Below, in pieces: positions 24,929 to 26,161 of a stretch of DNA of 26,161 nucleotides. The position numbers and the translations under genes were made by a program. The stretch is taken from the NCBI GenBank assembly GCA_964480945.1, contig CAYZRX010000058.1:1-26161 (forward strand), read 5' to 3'. Position 1 is the stretch's first letter. Each line of letters starts with the position of its first letter. The stretch comes from VGWB01 sp964480945 (GTDB taxonomy: Bacteria > Bacteroidota > Ignavibacteria > UBA10030). The notes beneath the pieces were generated by a model that was not told the origin of the DNA, did not search any database, and worked only from the letters and a program-made list of their open reading frames with translations.

Positions 24929-25423
24929 TCACCACGCCCCCTTCGGCCTTCCGTTGAAGATCCAGAGGATGAAGTCCAACGTGGGCGGTTTCCCTCCCAG
25001 CTCCCGCAATCTCGTGGCGTTCTGGCCCCGATGGTGCTGGCTGTGCATGGCGACCTGCACGAGAGCCTGACTCATCGTGACCACGGATGATGGATCGTTG
25101 AACCACGGTATGAGAAGCTTCTCCTCCAGCCGCGATTCGGGAAGCTCGCTGAGAAATCGTGCCCATTCGCCGTGTGTCTCGATCGCGTGTGCTTTGATCT
25201 CCATCATCGGGACGGAGTCGCCATAGCGCTTGATGAGGCTCGGTATATCGACTTGCTCTCCCCGGGCGAGGGACAGGTATGCATGCTGGGTCGAGTGGAA
25301 GTGACGGAACCGCTTGGCGATGTGTTCGTCATCGATCGCGCCCGGCTGGGCTTCGATGTAGCCCCACATCTCGGCATCCGCCCATTCCTGGTGACCGAAG
25401 AGGTCTCGCATAAGTTCAATCAT
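24929..25423 (-). CDS. DinB-like four-helix metalloprotein
   Basis: A 164-residue cytoplasmic protein of the DinB/YfiT superfamily: helical bundles that bind a divalent metal through three histidines and often act as thiol transferases, or have no known role. Features are LFGHQEWADAEMW at the start, HFHSTQHAYL with His47, and VAMHSQHHRGQNATRLRELGGKPP with His127 and His131, the usual C-terminal H...HxxGQ signature. The length is typical. The ATG at 25423 has AAAGGAAG 6 bases upstream. It is transcribed toward the sigma gene, with 386 bp between, and no operon link is likely. Despite the name it is not the DNA polymerase IV also called DinB. Confidence 0.88.
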   Translation of the reverse strand: MIELMRDLFGHQEWADAEMWGYIEAQPGAIDDEHIAKRFRHFHSTQHAYLSLARGEQVDIPSLIKRYGDSVPMMEIKAHAIETHGEWARFLSELPESRLEEKLLIPWFNDPSSVVTMSQALVQVAMHSQHHRGQNATRLRELGGKPPTLDFILWIFNGRPKGAW

Positions 25424-25537
25424 TGGCTTCCTTTCGCGATTCGATGGCGGGGGGGTTCTTGAGGGACAATGATACTACAGCGGACGGCAAGAAGCTAGCG
25501 AAATTCCCAAAGAATAGTCTTGTGTTCCTTAGACTGC

Positions 25538-25924
25538 TCAACGTGAGCTTGATCTCTTCAATGCAGATTCAACCTTTTCGTAGATTGCTTGTTCAACTCC
25601 ATCACTATTCGTCAATATCTCGATGTTCGAGAACCGCAGAACCTCCAATCCGTCTCTCCGAAGATCGGCTGAGCGCTTTCGATCCCCGCGCAGCCCTTGG
25701 TCAGTGTAGTGCTGACCTCCGTCAGCCTCAACAACCAGTTTCGCTTTCACACAGAAGAAATCCAAGACGTAGTCTCCATACGGAACTTGTCTTCTAAATC
25801 TGAGGCCAAGTCTATTACTACGCAGAAGTGACCAGAGTTTCTTTTCAGCATCTGTCATCTCTCGACGCAATCTGCGGGACTGCCAGAGGAGCGATCTGGT
25901 GTATTTCGGAAGATGTTTATGCAC
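25538..25924 (-). CDS. DUF559 Vsr-like endonuclease domain protein
   Basis: A 128-residue protein of the DUF559 family, related to very-short-patch-repair and restriction-type nucleases. The core reads REMTDAEKKLWSLLRSNRLG, FRRQVPYGDYVLDFFC with Asp55, KLVVEADGGQHY with Glu66 and Asp68, and then VLRFSNIEILTN. The D...ExD-GGxH pattern is the expected PD-(D/E)XK-like active site, so it appears intact. It starts at GTG 25924, with a weak CGGAAC upstream; the in-frame ATG at residue 23 would remove family-typical N-terminal sequence. It stands alone, next to REP-like hairpins and a possible insertion-sequence end on its upstream side. No methylase or MutL partner is seen. The true substrate is unknown for this family. 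Confidence 0.88.
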   Translation of the reverse strand: MHKHLPKYTRSLLWQSRRLRREMTDAEKKLWSLLRSNRLGLRFRRQVPYGDYVLDFFCVKAKLVVEADGGQHYTDQGLRGDRKRSADLRRDGLEVLRFSNIEILTNSDGVEQAIYEKVESALKRSSSR

Positions 25925-25980
25925 GTTGTTCCGAGTTCATCCAGCTGGAAGCGTAATGCTTTTGGGAGACCTCACCCAGA

Positions 25981-26001
25981 CCCTCTCCTGAGAGGAGAGG
26001 G
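25981..26001. repeat. REP-like hairpin CCCTCTCCT-GAG-AGGAGAGGG
   Basis: A perfect 9-bp stem with 3-base loop, 57 bp beyond the start of the DUF559 gene. The surrounding CTCACCCAGACCCTCTCC text matches a type of dispersed intergenic repeat common in many bacterial genomes. Confidence 0.6.
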
Positions 26002-26088
26002 GGCATTGGCTCACAATCGCACCAGCATTGCGCAAGTCTCTCGCCTGCACATCGTCCGGGCGCCTTCTATCCTTCTGGTGTCAAGTCC

Positions 26089-26107
26089 CTTCCCCTCTTA
26101 GGGGAAG
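26089..26107. repeat. REP-like hairpin CTTCCCCT-CTT-AGGGGAAG
   Basis: A perfect 8-bp stem with 3-base loop, about 90 bp after the preceding hairpin and similar in style (pyrimidine-rich left arm, 3-base loop). It may be a diverged member of the same repeat class. Confidence 0.55.
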
Positions 26108-26121
26108 TGTACAGACTAGGT

Positions 26122-26155
26122 ACATAGGTAACGGGTGTTCGGGGACATAGGTAAC
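26122..26155. mobile_element. Direct repeat ACATAGGTAAC x2, possible insertion-sequence end
   Basis: ACATAGGTAAC occurs at 26122-26132 and 26145-26155, 23 bp apart, with TGTTCGGGG between. This resembles terminal sequence of some IS elements (IS481-like comes to mind from memory), but the window stops before any transposase. The element, if real, extends to the right. Confidence 0.35.
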
Positions 26156-26161
26156 AGATTA

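Overview
The window is a 26 kb piece of a moderately GC-rich bacterial chromosome. It is probably a metagenome or draft scaffold, because it contains a 10-base N gap at 10665-10674. The gene content points to the Bacteroidota/Ignavibacteriota/Chlorobiota (FCB) group: an STN-type TonB-dependent receptor with FecR and an ECF sigma factor, a DUF4249 lipoprotein, a DUF2807 lipoprotein, a PorT-family barrel, and a RecB-like AddA next to an iron-sulfur AddB. This placement is inferred from families, not from a marker gene. I saw no rRNA, tRNA or CRISPR array.

Left half (1-10550, all + strand). In order: the 3' part of an NDI1-like type II NADH dehydrogenase; a STAS-domain protein behind a canonical TTGACA-N17-TATCAT promoter; a CHASE2 membrane sensor with no output domain, followed by an unrecognised membrane protein; a CnoX-like thioredoxin; a lipoprotein that fuses a TonB C-terminal domain to a degenerate parvulin domain; a glucose-dehydrogenase-like MDR enzyme closely linked to a cytoplasmic GH15 glucoamylase (plausibly glucan to glucose to gluconolactone); and MsrA.

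Middle (10550-16800, + strand). A repeat-rich spacer holds the assembly gap. It is followed by addA and addB, which overlap by 4 bp and encode a two-subunit helicase-nuclease for double-strand break processing.

Right half (17001-25924, all - strand). Read in the direction of transcription: DUF559 nuclease-like protein, DinB-like protein, ECF sigma factor, FecR anti-sigma factor, PorT-like barrel, DUF2807 lipoprotein, STN TonB-dependent receptor and DUF4249 lipoprotein. The sigma/FecR/receptor set looks like a complete trans-envelope signalling locus. The most interesting signal is a shared two-box motif, TGTCACCCG-N14-TTGTCCTA, with identical spacing just upstream of fecR and of the PorT-like gene. 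It looks like the promoter of the locus' own sigma factor and implies an autoregulated loop. A palindrome-rich element of about 510 bp lies between the receptor and the DUF4249 gene, which in relatives usually sit together.

The right edge (25925-26161) has two REP-like hairpins and a direct repeat that may be the start of an insertion sequence.
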